DNA of 64,000 bases, taken from Nocardioides marinus (GTDB lineage: Bacteria > Pseudomonadota > Alphaproteobacteria > Rhodobacterales > Rhodobacteraceae). A model generated the notes under the pieces. That model searched no databases. It was not told the DNA's origin and was given only the letters and a program-made list of their open reading frames with translations. The position numbers were made by a program, and so were the translations under genes. The stretch spans positions 62,001-126,000 of the forward strand of contig JAHVJD010000009.1 in NCBI GenBank assembly GCA_019801415.1. Reading direction: 5' to 3'. This document shows, one piece after another, positions 25,277-34,309 of the stretch (positions within the stretch are counted from its first letter, which is position 1; every line of letters starts with the position of its first letter).

Positions 25277-27625
25277 TTATTTGAACTTGTAGTTGCGCGG
25301 GAAGCCATGCGGCGGGCGCTTGCCGACGCCGGCGCGCTTGCCCAGCCATTGGGTCAGGTCGGCTTCATGGCGGGTCTTGCCGCCGCCCATTTCCCATTTC
25401 AGACCTTCATCCCAGTTGAACGTGGTCACGTCGCTGAGACCGCCATCCAGTTCCAGCGCCCCCTGCTTGCCGCGGGCCATGTTGTACTTCTGCAACCGGA
25501 CCCCCTTGCCACGGGTCAGCTCCGGCATTTCCTCGACCGAGAACACCAGGAACTTGCCGTTTTCCGACACGATCGCCACGTGATCGCCTTCCACGGGGAT
25601 GCAGATCTTGGCCCGCTCGTCGTCCTTGACGTTCAGGACCTGCTTGCCGCTGCGGGTCTGGGCCACGATGTCCTTTTCGGCGCAGATGAACCCGTTGCCC
25701 GCATCCGACGCCACCAGCAGCTTGCCCTCGGGGTTGTGGATGAACAGATCGACGATCTCCACCTCGTTGGGCAGATCGACCATCAGCCGCAGCGGTTCCC
25801 CCATGCCACGCCCGCCCGGCAGATTGGCGGCAGACAGTGTATAGAAACGCCCGTTGGACCCGAACACCAGCAGCCGGTCGGTGGTTTCGGCATGGAAGAT
25901 GAAGCGGGGGCCGTCGCCATCCTTGAACTTCAGGTCTCGCTTCAGATCGATATGGCCGGTCATCGCCCGGATCCAGCCCATCTGGCTGCAAACCACGGTG
26001 ATCGGCTCGCGGTCGATCATCGCCTCCAGCGGGACCTCCTCGACCTCGCCGGCCTCGGCGAAGCGCGTGCGCCGCGCGCCGCCTTCGTAATCCTTGCCGA
26101 ACTGCTTCTTCGTCTCCTTCAGCTGCTCGGTGATGCGGGACCATTGCAAGGCTTCCGAGCCAAGCAGCTCCACCAGCTCGTTGCGCTCCGCGCGCAAAGC
26201 GTCGCGCTCCCGCACCAGTTCGATTTCCTCGAGCTTGCGCAAGCTGCGCAGGCGCATGTTGAGAATCGCCTCGGCCTGCACCTCGGTCAGTTCGCCGACG
26301 CCGGGGGCCGGGGTGATGTATTCGGCCTCGGTAAGGGCGCGGGGGTGGTCCTTGCTCCAATCCTCGCGGATCAGGGCGGCCTTCGGGTCCTCGTCATAGC
26401 GGATGATGTCGATCACCCGGTCGAGATTGAGGAAGGCGATGATGAAGCCTTCAAGCACCTCCAGCCGGTGGTCGATCTTTTCCATCCGGTGGCGCGAACG
26501 GCGCTGCAGCACGTCGCGGCGGTGGTCGAGGAAGGCCCGGAGCACCTCTTTCATCGAGCAGACCTTGGGCGTCACGCCGTCGATCAGCACGTTCATGTTG
26601 AGGCTGAAGCGGATCTCGAGGTCCGAGTTGCGGAACATCATGTTCATCAGAACCTCGGGGTCCACGTTCTTGGACTTGGGTTCCAGGATGATGCGGATGT
26701 CGTCCGCCGATTCGTCGCGGACATCGGCGAGAATCGGAACCTTCTTGGTCTGGATCAGCTCGGCGATCTTCTCGATCAGCTTGGACTTCTGAACCTGGTA
26801 AGGGATCTCGGTGACGACGATCTGCCACTGGCCGCGACCCAGGTCCTCGACCTCATGGGTGCAGCGCAGACGGAAGGACCCCCGCCCGGTCCGGTACGCC
26901 TTGGCGATGTTTTCCTTGGGCTCGACAATCACGCCGCCGGTCGGGAAGTCGGGACCGGGCACATAGTTCAACAGCGTGTCATCACGGGCATCAGGTGTCT
27001 TGATCAGATGGATGCAGGCGTCGATCAGCTCGGCGATGTTGTGCGGCGGGATGTTGGTCGCCATGCCCACCGCGATGCCGGCCGCACCGTTGGCCAGGAT
27101 GTTCGGGAAGGTTGCAGGCAATACCGCCGGTTCGGTCAGGCGGCCATCGTAGTTGTCGCGGAAATCAACCGCGTCCTCGTTCAGCCCCTCCAGCATCGCC
27201 TCAGCGACAAAGGTCATCCGCGCTTCGGTGTAGCGCGAGGCGGCCGGGTTGTCGCCGTCGATGTTGCCAAAGTTGCCCTGGCCGTCGACCAGCGGGTAGC
27301 GGACGTTGAAGTCCTGCGCCAGACGCGCCATCGCGTCATAGATCGCGGCGTCGCCATGGGGGTGGAAATCGCCCATGGTATCGCCGGAAATCTTGGCCGA
27401 TTTCAGAAAGCCGCCCGTGGAGCTGAGCCGCAGGCGGTTCATCGCATAGAGGATGCGCCGGTGCACGGGTTTCAACCCGTCTCGGGCATCAGGCAGCGCC
27501 CGGTGCATGATGGTGCTGAGCGCATAGGTCAGGTAGCGCTCGCCAATGGCGCGGCGCAGCGGTTCCAGGATTTCACCCTGATCGGGGGCGTCGGGCATGT
27601 CGGGATCTTCTACCAAGTCGGTCAT
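25277..27625 (-). CDS. parC: DNA topoisomerase IV subunit A
   Basis: ParC is the cleavage subunit of the decatenating type II topoisomerase. It is 782 residues from MTDLVEDPDMPDAPDQGEIL, and in-frame codons upstream are rejected because homology starts here. The catalytic tyrosine is in SRYTEARM. The opening LPDARDGLKPVHRRILYAM and the STGGFLKSAKISGDTMG signature point to ParC rather than GyrA. In the quinolone region (HPHGDAAIYDAM) Ala occupies the position of E. coli Ser80 and Asp that of Glu84. The C-terminal beta-pinwheel follows. It precedes the lipoprotein gene. Confidence 0.95.
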   Translation of the reverse strand: MTDLVEDPDMPDAPDQGEILEPLRRAIGERYLTYALSTIMHRALPDARDGLKPVHRRILYAMNRLRLSSTGGFLKSAKISGDTMGDFHPHGDAAIYDAMARLAQDFNVRYPLVDGQGNFGNIDGDNPAASRYTEARMTFVAEAMLEGLNEDAVDFRDNYDGRLTEPAVLPATFPNILANGAAGIAVGMATNIPPHNIAELIDACIHLIKTPDARDDTLLNYVPGPDFPTGGVIVEPKENIAKAYRTGRGSFRLRCTHEVEDLGRGQWQIVVTEIPYQVQKSKLIEKIAELIQTKKVPILADVRDESADDIRIILEPKSKNVDPEVLMNMMFRNSDLEIRFSLNMNVLIDGVTPKVCSMKEVLRAFLDHRRDVLQRRSRHRMEKIDHRLEVLEGFIIAFLNLDRVIDIIRYDEDPKAALIREDWSKDHPRALTEAEYITPAPGVGELTEVQAEAILNMRLRSLRKLEEIELVRERDALRAERNELVELLGSEALQWSRITEQLKETKKQFGKDYEGGARRTRFAEAGEVEEVPLEAMIDREPITVVCSQMGWIRAMTGHIDLKRDLKFKDGDGPRFIFHAETTDRLLVFGSNGRFYTLSAANLPGGRGMGEPLRLMVDLPNEVEIVDLFIHNPEGKLLVASDAGNGFICAEKDIVAQTRSGKQVLNVKDDERAKICIPVEGDHVAIVSENGKFLVFSVEEMPELTRGKGVRLQKYNMARGKQGALELDGGLSDVTTFNWDEGLKWEMGGGKTRHEADLTQWLGKRAGVGKRPPHGFPRNYKFK

Positions 27626-27884
27626 GGTTCGGTGATACTTGCGTGACCCGGTTTGGTAAAGCACGGCCTTGCGAAAAACCGGCGCGATCCTGCCCCCGGC
27701 TGCACGAAGGGGGAGAAGACGTCGGACACTCCCCTGTTTCCAGACGCCCGCCCCGCACTAGATAGTACGGAACCAAGCAGCCGCGTCCGGCGTTCAACTT
27801 CCAAACACTTGCAACCAGGACAGCGGCCATCTGCACGCAGAAAGCCTTGGCTGCTTAACAAGTTGGTCTGGGGGGACCGGATTC

Positions 27885-28529
27885 ATGTCACGTTTCGTTG
27901 TGTTGTCTTTTGCTTTTCTCGGTTGGGGCTTCTACGAGCTGAGCGGCGGTGCCGATTTCAAGCCCCCGGAGCGCCCGAAACCCGTCGCCGAGACCAAACA
28001 GGCGGATCAGCCCAACAAACCCTCCCCGGAAAGAATCACCCTGGCCAGCCTCGACACCCGTCCGGTGCTGACCCGCCGCGCGGAGGGCCCGCGCCCGCAA
28101 CGCCCGGCGGCTGACCCGAACCGGCGCGCCAAGGTCGCAGCCGAACATCTGGCCAATGCCTCCGGACTGCTGGCGTCCACCGACACCGCGTTCTCCCAGG
28201 CATCGCAGGGTGGCACCTTGCAGCTGGCTTCGCTGGATGGCGGTCTCGCGGCGATCAGCGCCACACCGGCAGCGACACCAGCCGTCGCCGAAACCCAGCC
28301 CGAAGAACAGCAGATCGAGGAACGCGTTGACCGGCGGACCATCCGCGCCTCTCGCGTGAACATGCGCCAAGGGCCGGGCACGCGCTATCCGGTCATCACC
28401 CGCCTCATGGGCGGCGACGAAGTGATCGTGATCGAGGACAGTGGCACTGGCTGGCTGCATCTTCGCGCCCCGGAACAGGGCCGGGTTGGTTGGATTGCCG
28501 CTTCCCTGGTGAGCCGGAAACGCCCATAA
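27885..28529 (+). CDS. SH3 domain-containing exported protein
   Basis: The 214-residue protein has an N-terminal hydrophobic segment (VVLSFAFLGWGFYEL) that acts as a signal or anchor. A Pro/Ala-rich low-complexity linker spans about 25-145, and a bacterial SH3 domain covers about 150-210 (VNMRQGPGTRYPVITRL then GRVGWIAASLV). Such domains bind peptidoglycan or peptides in the periplasm. The ligand is unknown. It is divergent from parC, and the SDR gene starts 57 bp downstream on the same strand. Confidence 0.82.
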   Translation: MSRFVVLSFAFLGWGFYELSGGADFKPPERPKPVAETKQADQPNKPSPERITLASLDTRPVLTRRAEGPRPQRPAADPNRRAKVAAEHLANASGLLASTDTAFSQASQGGTLQLASLDGGLAAISATPAATPAVAETQPEEQQIEERVDRRTIRASRVNMRQGPGTRYPVITRLMGGDEVIVIEDSGTGWLHLRAPEQGRVGWIAASLVSRKRP

Positions 28530-28586
28530 CACCCCCGAGGTATTCCGCGCCGATCCCGGCGGGAAGCCGGGCAAAAGGGCGCGCAC

Positions 28587-29417
28587 ATGAAACGTACCAT
28601 CCTGATCACCGGATGTTCCTCGGGAATCGGCCTAGACGCCGCCAGAGGCATGCGTGCCCGCGGCTGGCGGGTCTTCGCATCCTGCCGCCAACAGCGTGAT
28701 TGCGATCGCCTGCGCGCCGAAGGCTTCGAAAGCCCCCGCATCGATTACACAGATCCTGCCAGTATCGATGCCGGGCTGGCGCAGGTGCTCGAGGCCACGG
28801 GCGGTACCCTGGATGCCCTGTTCAACAACGGCGCACATGGATTGCCCGGCGCGGTGGAGGACCTGCCGACGGATGCATTGCGCGCCATTTTTGAAACCAA
28901 TTTCTTTGGCTGGCACGAGCTGACGCGCAAAGTGATCCCGGTGATGCGTGCGCAGGGCCATGGGCGGATCGTGCAGAATTCATCGATCCTCGGCTTTGTC
29001 ACCATGCCGTGGCGTGGTGCCTATGTCGCCACCAAATACGCGCTGGAAGGCTTGACCGATACGCTGCGCGTGGAACTGCAAGGCAGCGGGATTCACATTG
29101 TTCTGATCGAACCCGGCCCGGTGACGTCGAAAATTCGAGAGAAATCGATTCCGCATTTCGAGCGGTTCATCAACTGGCAGGCCTCGCCCTTGCGGGAGCG
29201 GTACGAACAGCGCCTGCTGAAACGGCTGTATCACAGCAATGGCCTCGACCGGTTTGAACTGCCGGCCTCGGCCGTTACCGCAAAGCTCGCGCATGCCTGT
29301 GAAGCACGCCGCCCGCGGCCGCGCTACTACGTCACGACACCAACCCATGTGGCGGGCCTGTTGCGCCGGGTTCTCAGCACTAGGGCAATTGACCGCATCC
29401 TGCTGCGGCTGGGATAA
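28587..29417 (+). CDS. Short-chain dehydrogenase/reductase
   Basis: This 276-residue classical SDR binds NAD(P) through TGCSSGIG at residues 8-15. The active site has a serine in QNSSILGF, and Tyr146 and Lys150 in YVATK. The FNNGAHG segment replaces the common NNAG. The C-terminal extension after about 245 suggests a membrane-associated or lipid-like substrate, as in the SDRs related to YbbO or retinol dehydrogenases, but the substrate is not determined. It lies between the SH3 gene and the twin-TM gene. Confidence 0.88.
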   Translation: MKRTILITGCSSGIGLDAARGMRARGWRVFASCRQQRDCDRLRAEGFESPRIDYTDPASIDAGLAQVLEATGGTLDALFNNGAHGLPGAVEDLPTDALRAIFETNFFGWHELTRKVIPVMRAQGHGRIVQNSSILGFVTMPWRGAYVATKYALEGLTDTLRVELQGSGIHIVLIEPGPVTSKIREKSIPHFERFINWQASPLRERYEQRLLKRLYHSNGLDRFELPASAVTAKLAHACEARRPRPRYYVTTPTHVAGLLRRVLSTRAIDRILLRLG

Positions 29418-29492
29418 CGATTTCGCGGTCGCCATCGCCACGGACAGCAGATAGATGGGACAGGCAAACGTGATGTGGTTTTGGGGGACAGA

Positions 29493-29696
29493 ATGAGCGA
29501 TCCGCTGTATTATCTGGGACTGGCAGCCGTGGCTGCAGTGGTTGTGGCGCTGGTGATCGGCATCGGCGGCTTTGGCAAGGGCGGTAATTTCAATCGCAAG
29601 AACGCCAACAAGATGATGCGTCTGCGCATCATGTTCCAGTTCATCGCCGTAGTGTTGCTGCTGGCCTATGTCTATCTGCGCACGCAAGGAGGGTGA
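29493..29696 (+). CDS. Twin transmembrane (HIG1-like) protein
   Basis: The 67-residue protein has two transmembrane helices (about 7-26 and 46-64) joined by a basic loop (GGNFNRKNANKMMRLRIMFQ), the HIG_1_N layout also seen in respiratory supercomplex assembly factors. I chose ATG 29493 because GGGGGA lies just ahead of it. An in-frame start six codons earlier would lack a site. It ends six bases before the adenosyltransferase gene, so the two form an operon. Confidence 0.82.
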   Translation: MSDPLYYLGLAAVAAVVVALVIGIGGFGKGGNFNRKNANKMMRLRIMFQFIAVVLLLAYVYLRTQGG

Positions 29697-29702
29697 TCAG
29701 CC

Positions 29703-30275
29703 ATGGTGGTCCTGAACAAGATCTACACGCGCACCGGCGACAAGGGCGATACCGCGCTCGGCAACGGCGAGCGCGTTGCCAAACATGCGGTGCGGGTGAA
29801 TGCCTACGGCACCGCGGATGAGCTGAATGCCTTTGTCGGCGTCGCGCGTCTGGAGGCCGAGGGCGAGATCGACCTGGCCCTGTCCCGGATCCAGAACGAC
29901 CTGTTTGACCTCGGCGCAGACCTGTGCCGCCCGGAGATGGACAAGGACGCCGAGGCCGACTACCCGCCGCTGCGCATCGCCACGGCGCAGGTCGAACGGC
30001 TGGAAGCCGAGATCGACGAAATGAACAAGGATCTGGAAGCGCTGCGCAGCTTCATCCTGCCCGGCGGCACCCGGCTAGCCGCCCAGCTGCACGTCTGCCG
30101 CACGGTGGCGCGCCGCGCCGAGCGACTGGCGACCGATCTCGCCGCGTCCGAGGCGGTGAACCCGGCGGCCGTGAAATACCTCAACCGCCTGTCCGACTGG
30201 TTCTTCGTCGCAGCACGTGTCGCAAATGACGGCGGCAAGGCTGACGTGCTGTGGGTCCCCGGCGCCAACCGCTGA
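29703..30275 (+). CDS. Cob(I)yrinic acid a,c-diamide/cobalamin adenosyltransferase (PduO type)
   Basis: This 190-residue enzyme makes adenosylcobalamin from ATP and cob(I)alamin, the cofactor of methylmalonyl-CoA and ethylmalonyl-CoA mutases. It has the PduO-type N-terminal signature YTRTGDKGDTALGNG (ATP loop), NAYGTADELNAFVG, and the C-terminal helix RTVARRAERLATD. It is cotranscribed with the twin-TM protein. The mcd gene elsewhere in the window implies B12-dependent mutases in the same metabolism. Confidence 0.94.
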   Translation: MVVLNKIYTRTGDKGDTALGNGERVAKHAVRVNAYGTADELNAFVGVARLEAEGEIDLALSRIQNDLFDLGADLCRPEMDKDAEADYPPLRIATAQVERLEAEIDEMNKDLEALRSFILPGGTRLAAQLHVCRTVARRAERLATDLAASEAVNPAAVKYLNRLSDWFFVAARVANDGGKADVLWVPGANR

Positions 30276-30583
30276 CCCGCATCGGCCCGTTTTTCCCGAT
30301 GGCTCCCAAGGCAGGCCAAACTGCGTCAAAATGACGTAGTTTGGCGGTTCCCTTCCTGTTTGCGACAGGTTTTCCGCCCCTCTTCCGCCCATCAGGGCCC
30401 AAATTTCCCAGCGGAAACATTCTTGCAAAATTGCTGCTTCAAATCAGCAAACGCGACGTCGCCGTGCGCTAACGTGACGATTTTGCCCTGTTGCCGCGCC
30501 ACACCAGCCGGTATCAACACAGCGAGAGCATGGAGGGGAGTCGCCCTGAGGCGGCTTGCCGTTTGTTAAGGAGAGAACGCAAG
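30276..30583 (+). promoter_or_regulatory. etfBA upstream region with inverted repeats
   Basis: No gene is visible in these 308 bp. An inverted repeat at 30315-30345 has 13-base arms with one mismatch (GCCAAACTGCGTC and GACGTAGTTTGGC, loop AAAAT). It could end the adenosyltransferase transcript, though no T-run follows, or be an operator. Further on, a near-palindrome TTGCAAAATTGC (30423-30434) and an overlapping TTGCTG/CAGCAA repeat (30431-30450) resemble the site before hbd. No promoter with good spacing was found. Confidence 0.5.
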
Positions 30584-31342
30584 ATGAAGGTACTCGTGCC
30601 TGTCAAACGCGTGATTGACTACAACGTGAAGGTCCGCGTCAAAGCGGACGGCAGCGGTGTCGATCTCGCCAACGTGAAAATGTCGATGAACCCCTTCGAC
30701 GAGATTGCCGTCGAAGAGGCGATCCGCCTGAAAGAGGCCGGCAAGGCCGATGAAGTGGTCGCGGTGTCGATCGGCGTCAAGCAGGCCCAAGAGACCCTGC
30801 GCACCGCGCTGGCAATGGGTGCCGACCGCGCCATCCTGGTGGTTGCCGCTGACGACGTGCACACCGACATCGAACCGCTGGCGGTTGCCAAGATCCTCGC
30901 CAAAGTGGTCGAGGAAGAGCAGCCCGGCATCGTGCTCTGCGGCAAGCAGGCGATCGACAACGACATGAACGCCACCGGCCAGATGCTGTCGGCGCTGCTG
31001 GGCTGGTCCCAGGGCACCTTCGCCTCGGAGCTGGACATCGAAGGCGACAGCGCCAAGATCACCCGCGAAGTCGACGGCGGCCTGCAGACCATCTCGGTCA
31101 AGATGCCGACCATCGTCACCGTGGACCTGCGCCTGAACGAGCCGCGCTACGCCTCGCTGCCGAACATCATGAAGGCGAAGAAAAAGCCGCTGGACGAGAA
31201 AACCGCCGCCGACTACGGCGTCGACGTCACGCCGCGCCTGGAAATCATCGAGACCAAAGAGCCCGCAGCCCGCGCCGCCGGCATCAAGGTGGGTTCGGTC
31301 GACGAGCTGGTTGAGAAACTCAAAGAAGCGGGGGCTGTGTAA
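30584..31342 (+). CDS. etfB: Electron transfer flavoprotein subunit beta
   Basis: EtfB pairs with EtfA as the soluble acceptor for acyl-CoA and related dehydrogenases, passing electrons to ETF-ubiquinone oxidoreductase. The 252-residue protein begins [16 protein letters not shown], with AAG GAG AG Shine-Dalgarno sequence ahead, which fixes this ATG against longer frames. The AMP-binding and interface region includes [17 protein letters not shown] near residue 125. Its stop codon and the etfA start overlap by one base (TAATG), so the two are translationally coupled. Confidence 0.97.
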   Translation: MKVLVPVKRVIDYNVKVRVKADGSGVDLANVKMSMNPFDEIAVEEAIRLKEAGKADEVVAVSIGVKQAQETLRTALAMGADRAILVVAADDVHTDIEPLAVAKILAKVVEEEQPGIVLCGKQAIDNDMNATGQMLSALLGWSQGTFASELDIEGDSAKITREVDGGLQTISVKMPTIVTVDLRLNEPRYASLPNIMKAKKKPLDEKTAADYGVDVTPRLEIIETKEPAARAAGIKVGSVDELVEKLKEAGAV

Positions 31343-32271
31343 TGGCTGTTCTTCTCCTTGCTGAAGTGACCGACGGCGCGCTGGCGCTGGACGCAACCGC
31401 AAAGGCCGTGACCGCGGCTGCGAAACTGGGTGACGTGACCGTTCTGGCAGCAGGTGCCTCCGCGGCAGCCGCCGGCGAAGAAGCCGCCAAGATCGCAGGC
31501 GTGTCCAAGGTGCTGGTCGCCGAAGACGCCTCGCTGGGGCACCGCCTGGCAGAGCCGACCGCGGCGCTGATCGCCAGCCTCGCCTCCGACTTCGAGCACA
31601 TCGTTGCTCCGGCCACCACCGACGCCAAGAACGTGCTGCCCCGCGTGGCTGCGCTGCTGGACGTGATGGTGATCTCGGACGTCTCCGGCGTTGTCGACGG
31701 CAACACCTTCGAGCGCCCGATCTATGCCGGCAACGCGATCCAGACCGTGAAGTCCAACGACGCCAAGAAAGTCGTCTCCTTCCGCACCGCGTCCTTCGAC
31801 GCCGCGGGTGACGGCGGCTCGGCATCGGTTGAGACCATTTCGGCCGCGGAAAACCCCGGCCTGTCCGAATGGGTCGAGGACAAGGTTGCCGAGAGCGACC
31901 GTCCCGAGCTGACTTCGGCCGGTGTGGTTGTTTCCGGTGGCCGTGGCGTTGGCTCCGAGGAAGACTTCAAACTGATCGAAGCCCTGGCCGACAAGCTGGG
32001 CGCCGCTGTTGGTGCCTCCCGCGCCGCCGTCGACTCGGGCTATGCCCCGAACGACTGGCAGGTGGGTCAGACCGGCAAGGTCGTTGCACCGGATCTGTAC
32101 ATCGCTGTCGGCATCTCCGGCGCGATCCAGCACCTGGCCGGCATGAAGGACTCCAAGATCATCGTGGCGATCAACAAGGACGAAGAAGCACCGATCTTCC
32201 AGGTTGCCGACTTCGGCCTGGTTGCCGACCTGTTCCAGGCGGTGCCCGAGCTGACCGAGAAACTAGGCTAA
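31342..32271 (+). CDS. etfA: Electron transfer flavoprotein subunit alpha
   Basis: EtfA carries the FAD of the heterodimer. The 309-residue protein has the N-terminal domain and the C-terminal FAD-binding domain with [14 protein letters not shown] near residue 197, then [15 protein letters not shown] and [13 protein letters not shown] near 260-280. It is encoded directly after etfB and ends at a strong terminator. It is the expected electron acceptor for the Mcd dehydrogenase encoded at 45000. Confidence 0.97.
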   Translation: MAVLLLAEVTDGALALDATAKAVTAAAKLGDVTVLAAGASAAAAGEEAAKIAGVSKVLVAEDASLGHRLAEPTAALIASLASDFEHIVAPATTDAKNVLPRVAALLDVMVISDVSGVVDGNTFERPIYAGNAIQTVKSNDAKKVVSFRTASFDAAGDGGSASVETISAAENPGLSEWVEDKVAESDRPELTSAGVVVSGGRGVGSEEDFKLIEALADKLGAAVGASRAAVDSGYAPNDWQVGQTGKVVAPDLYIAVGISGAIQHLAGMKDSKIIVAINKDEEAPIFQVADFGLVADLFQAVPELTEKLG

Positions 32272-32294
32272 GGCCCAGTCCTACGACCAACAAG

Positions 32295-32323
32295 AAAAGG
32301 CCCGCCGAATGGCGGGCCTTTTT
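32295..32323 (+). terminator. etfBA terminator
   Basis: AAAAGGCCCGCC pairs with GGCGGGCCTTTT around a GAAT loop and ends in a T-run. It lies 24 bp past etfA. Because the stem is flanked by A and T runs it may also stop the converging DUF6473-like gene. Confidence 0.92.
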
Positions 32324-32345
32324 CATACGGAAGATCCAGTAAAAA

Positions 32346-33170
32346 CTAGGGGCGGCTCACCATCGGGGCCAGCTTGCCCGCCAGCGCCTCTGCAATCCGC
32401 AGATGCTCTTTCGGGCCGATCATATGGCGCGCAGTCGGCAGTTCCAGCTGCCCAAACGTCATCCCGGCGATGTCCCGCGCGGCAGCCGCGGAGGCCGTGT
32501 GAAATTCGAGGACCGCACGCACCTTGGTCCGCAGCGCATCTACCATCGACTGGTCGACCAGCACCGGTTCGTTGCGAAAGCCGGTCCCGCCATCCAGTTC
32601 GTAACGCAGCCACAAGAGCACGACGTGCTCCCCCACCTTCGCGATCAGGTCCGACATGCGCTCGACCCAGCTGCGTTGCAGCTGGTCCCGCACCTGCGCA
32701 AACCGTTGCGCGCAGACCTCCTGCAAGGTGCACAGCAGATGCTTGTTGAAATGGAATTCGGTGAAATCCACCTCGGGATACAGCGTCTTCAAGGCAGGTT
32801 GCGCCTGCAGGAAGCGATCGTTGCGGCGCGGATGCACCCGGTAATAGGGATTGGATATGTTCTGTGCGCTCAGCATCTGCAACACGCAGAGATCCGCCTC
32901 CTGCGCGATTGCGATCAGGGTCTTGTCCTGAACGAAACTGTCCAATCCGGCGTTCACGCTGCCAAGGTTGATGCAATCGACACCAAGTTGCGTTTGCAGC
33001 GAATCGACAAACGGAAATTCAACGAATCTGCCGTAGACTTCGGTTCCACCGAGAATGGCAACATACGGTGCATCCAGGGTCCTTTCAGGTCCCCGAACCA
33101 ACAGCCGTGATTGTCCATATCTGCACGGTTCCCCCGAAAGCGCCCCCGCGCTTTTGAGTTCATAGCTCAT
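32346..33170 (-). CDS. Uncharacterised protein, DUF6473-like
   Basis: The 274-residue protein shows an N-terminal AILGGTEVYGRF (near residue 38) resembling a GDSL/SGNH-type first block, NLGSVNAGLDSFV near 70 like block II, and MIGPKEHLRIAEAL near the end, where a Gly-Pro-Lys-His pattern occurs. It resembles DUF6473 proteins of Rhodobacterales, whose role is unknown. A hydrolase fold is possible but not proven. No signal peptide is visible. It converges on etfA and is divergent from hbd. Confidence 0.6.
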   Translation of the reverse strand: MSYELKSAGALSGEPCRYGQSRLLVRGPERTLDAPYVAILGGTEVYGRFVEFPFVDSLQTQLGVDCINLGSVNAGLDSFVQDKTLIAIAQEADLCVLQMLSAQNISNPYYRVHPRRNDRFLQAQPALKTLYPEVDFTEFHFNKHLLCTLQEVCAQRFAQVRDQLQRSWVERMSDLIAKVGEHVVLLWLRYELDGGTGFRNEPVLVDQSMVDALRTKVRAVLEFHTASAAAARDIAGMTFGQLELPTARHMIGPKEHLRIAEALAGKLAPMVSRP

Positions 33171-33215
33171 TTCACCACCAATTTTTCACCCGAGACTCAC
33201 CTTGGCGGGGAACAG

Positions 33216-33295
33216 TTGCAATTTCCCTAAACTGCAAATTTGCTTCAAATCCATCGCGCCCGGGCTTGTACCCAACCGCGCGCGACACGTATGGT
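33216..33295 (+). promoter_or_regulatory. hbd promoter and candidate operator
   Basis: A perfect palindrome GCAAATTTGC (33234-33243) is followed by TTCAAAT. A related half, TTGCAATTT, lies at 33216-33224. Downstream, TTGTAC (33266-33271) and TATGGT (33290-33295), 18 bp apart, form a promoter candidate ahead of hbd. A similar palindrome plus TTCAAAT lies before etfBA (30423-30443), suggesting common regulation. Confidence 0.5.
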
Positions 33296-33323
33296 TGCCG
33301 CAGATATTTCAGGAGCCCGAGGC

Positions 33324-34199
33324 ATGGAAATTCAGAAAGTTGGCGTGATCGGTGCCGGTCAGATGGGCAACGGCATCGCCCATGTCATGGCGCTGGCCGG
33401 TTATGATGTTGTGCTCAACGACGTGAGCCAGCAGGCGCTGGACAGCGCCTTGAGTGTCATTCACAAGAACATGGCCCGTCAGGTCAGCAAGGGGAAGATC
33501 GCCGAAGAGGAGATGACCGCCGCGTTGGCCCGTATCACCCCGTCGCTGGCGCTGGCTGATGTCGGTGCCACGGATCTGGTGATCGAAGCCGCCACCGAAC
33601 GCGAGACCGTAAAGCAAGCGATCTTCGAGGATCTGCTGCCACATCTGCAACCGCATACGATCCTCACCTCGAACACCTCGTCGATTTCGATCACCCGTCT
33701 GGCCAGCCGCACCGACAGACCCGAACGCTTCATGGGGTTCCACTTCATGAACCCGGTCCCGGTGATGCAGCTGGTGGAGCTGATCCGCGGCATCGCCACA
33801 GATGAAGAAACCTTTGCCGCCTGCCAGGAGGTCGTGGCGCGGCTGGGCAAGACGTCGGCCAGCGCCGAGGACTTCCCTGCCTTCATCGTCAACCGGATCC
33901 TGATGCCGATGATCAACGAGGCGGTCTATACGCTGTACGAGGGTGTGGGCTCGGTCAAATCGATCGACGAATCGATGAAGCTGGGTGCCAACCACCCGAT
34001 GGGCCCGCTGGAGCTGGCCGATTTCATCGGGCTCGACACCTGCCTTGCGATCATGAACGTGCTGCATGACGGCCTGGCGGACACCAAGTACCGCCCCTGC
34101 CCGCTGCTGACCAAATACGTCGAGGCCGGCTGGCTGGGCCGCAAGACCAAGCGCGGCTTCTATGACTACCGCGGGGAAACCCCGGTTCCGACGCGCTGA
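33324..34199 (+). CDS. hbd: 3-hydroxybutyryl-CoA dehydrogenase
   Basis: The enzyme interconverts acetoacetyl-CoA and 3-hydroxybutyryl-CoA. The 291-residue protein begins MEIQKVGVIGAGQMGNGIA, with the Rossmann GxGxxG at 10-15. NTSSISITRLA and FHFMNPVPVMQLVELI hold the catalytic Ser and His, and NRILMPMINEA holds the conserved Asn. Upstream in-frame codons are rejected in favour of this ATG. It converges on an acyltransferase gene. The likely roles are fatty-acid or polyhydroxybutyrate metabolism, and it shares an upstream motif with etfBA. Confidence 0.93.
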   Translation: MEIQKVGVIGAGQMGNGIAHVMALAGYDVVLNDVSQQALDSALSVIHKNMARQVSKGKIAEEEMTAALARITPSLALADVGATDLVIEAATERETVKQAIFEDLLPHLQPHTILTSNTSSISITRLASRTDRPERFMGFHFMNPVPVMQLVELIRGIATDEETFAACQEVVARLGKTSASAEDFPAFIVNRILMPMINEAVYTLYEGVGSVKSIDESMKLGANHPMGPLELADFIGLDTCLAIMNVLHDGLADTKYRPCPLLTKYVEAGWLGRKTKRGFYDYRGETPVPTR

Positions 34200-34212
34200 T
34201 CCATTCCGACAG

Positions 34213-34230
34213 GAGGGGGGCAACCCCCTC
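34213..34230 (+). terminator. Hairpin between hbd and the acyltransferase gene
   Basis: GAGGGGG pairs with CCCCCTC around GCAA, 13 bp past the hbd stop. Only a short TT follows, so it is a weak or Rho-assisted terminator candidate. Confidence 0.5.
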
Positions 34231-34309
34231 TTGCCTCACGGCCAACGCGCCCAAGCGCAATTCGGGATAGGCGTGCCAGTCACGACCAGCAGCCGCTTTG
34301 GATTGCGGG

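Noticed and set aside
25196-27646. 816-codon plus-strand frame opposite parC
   Set aside because: Antisense to intact ParC, which has clear catalytic motifs.
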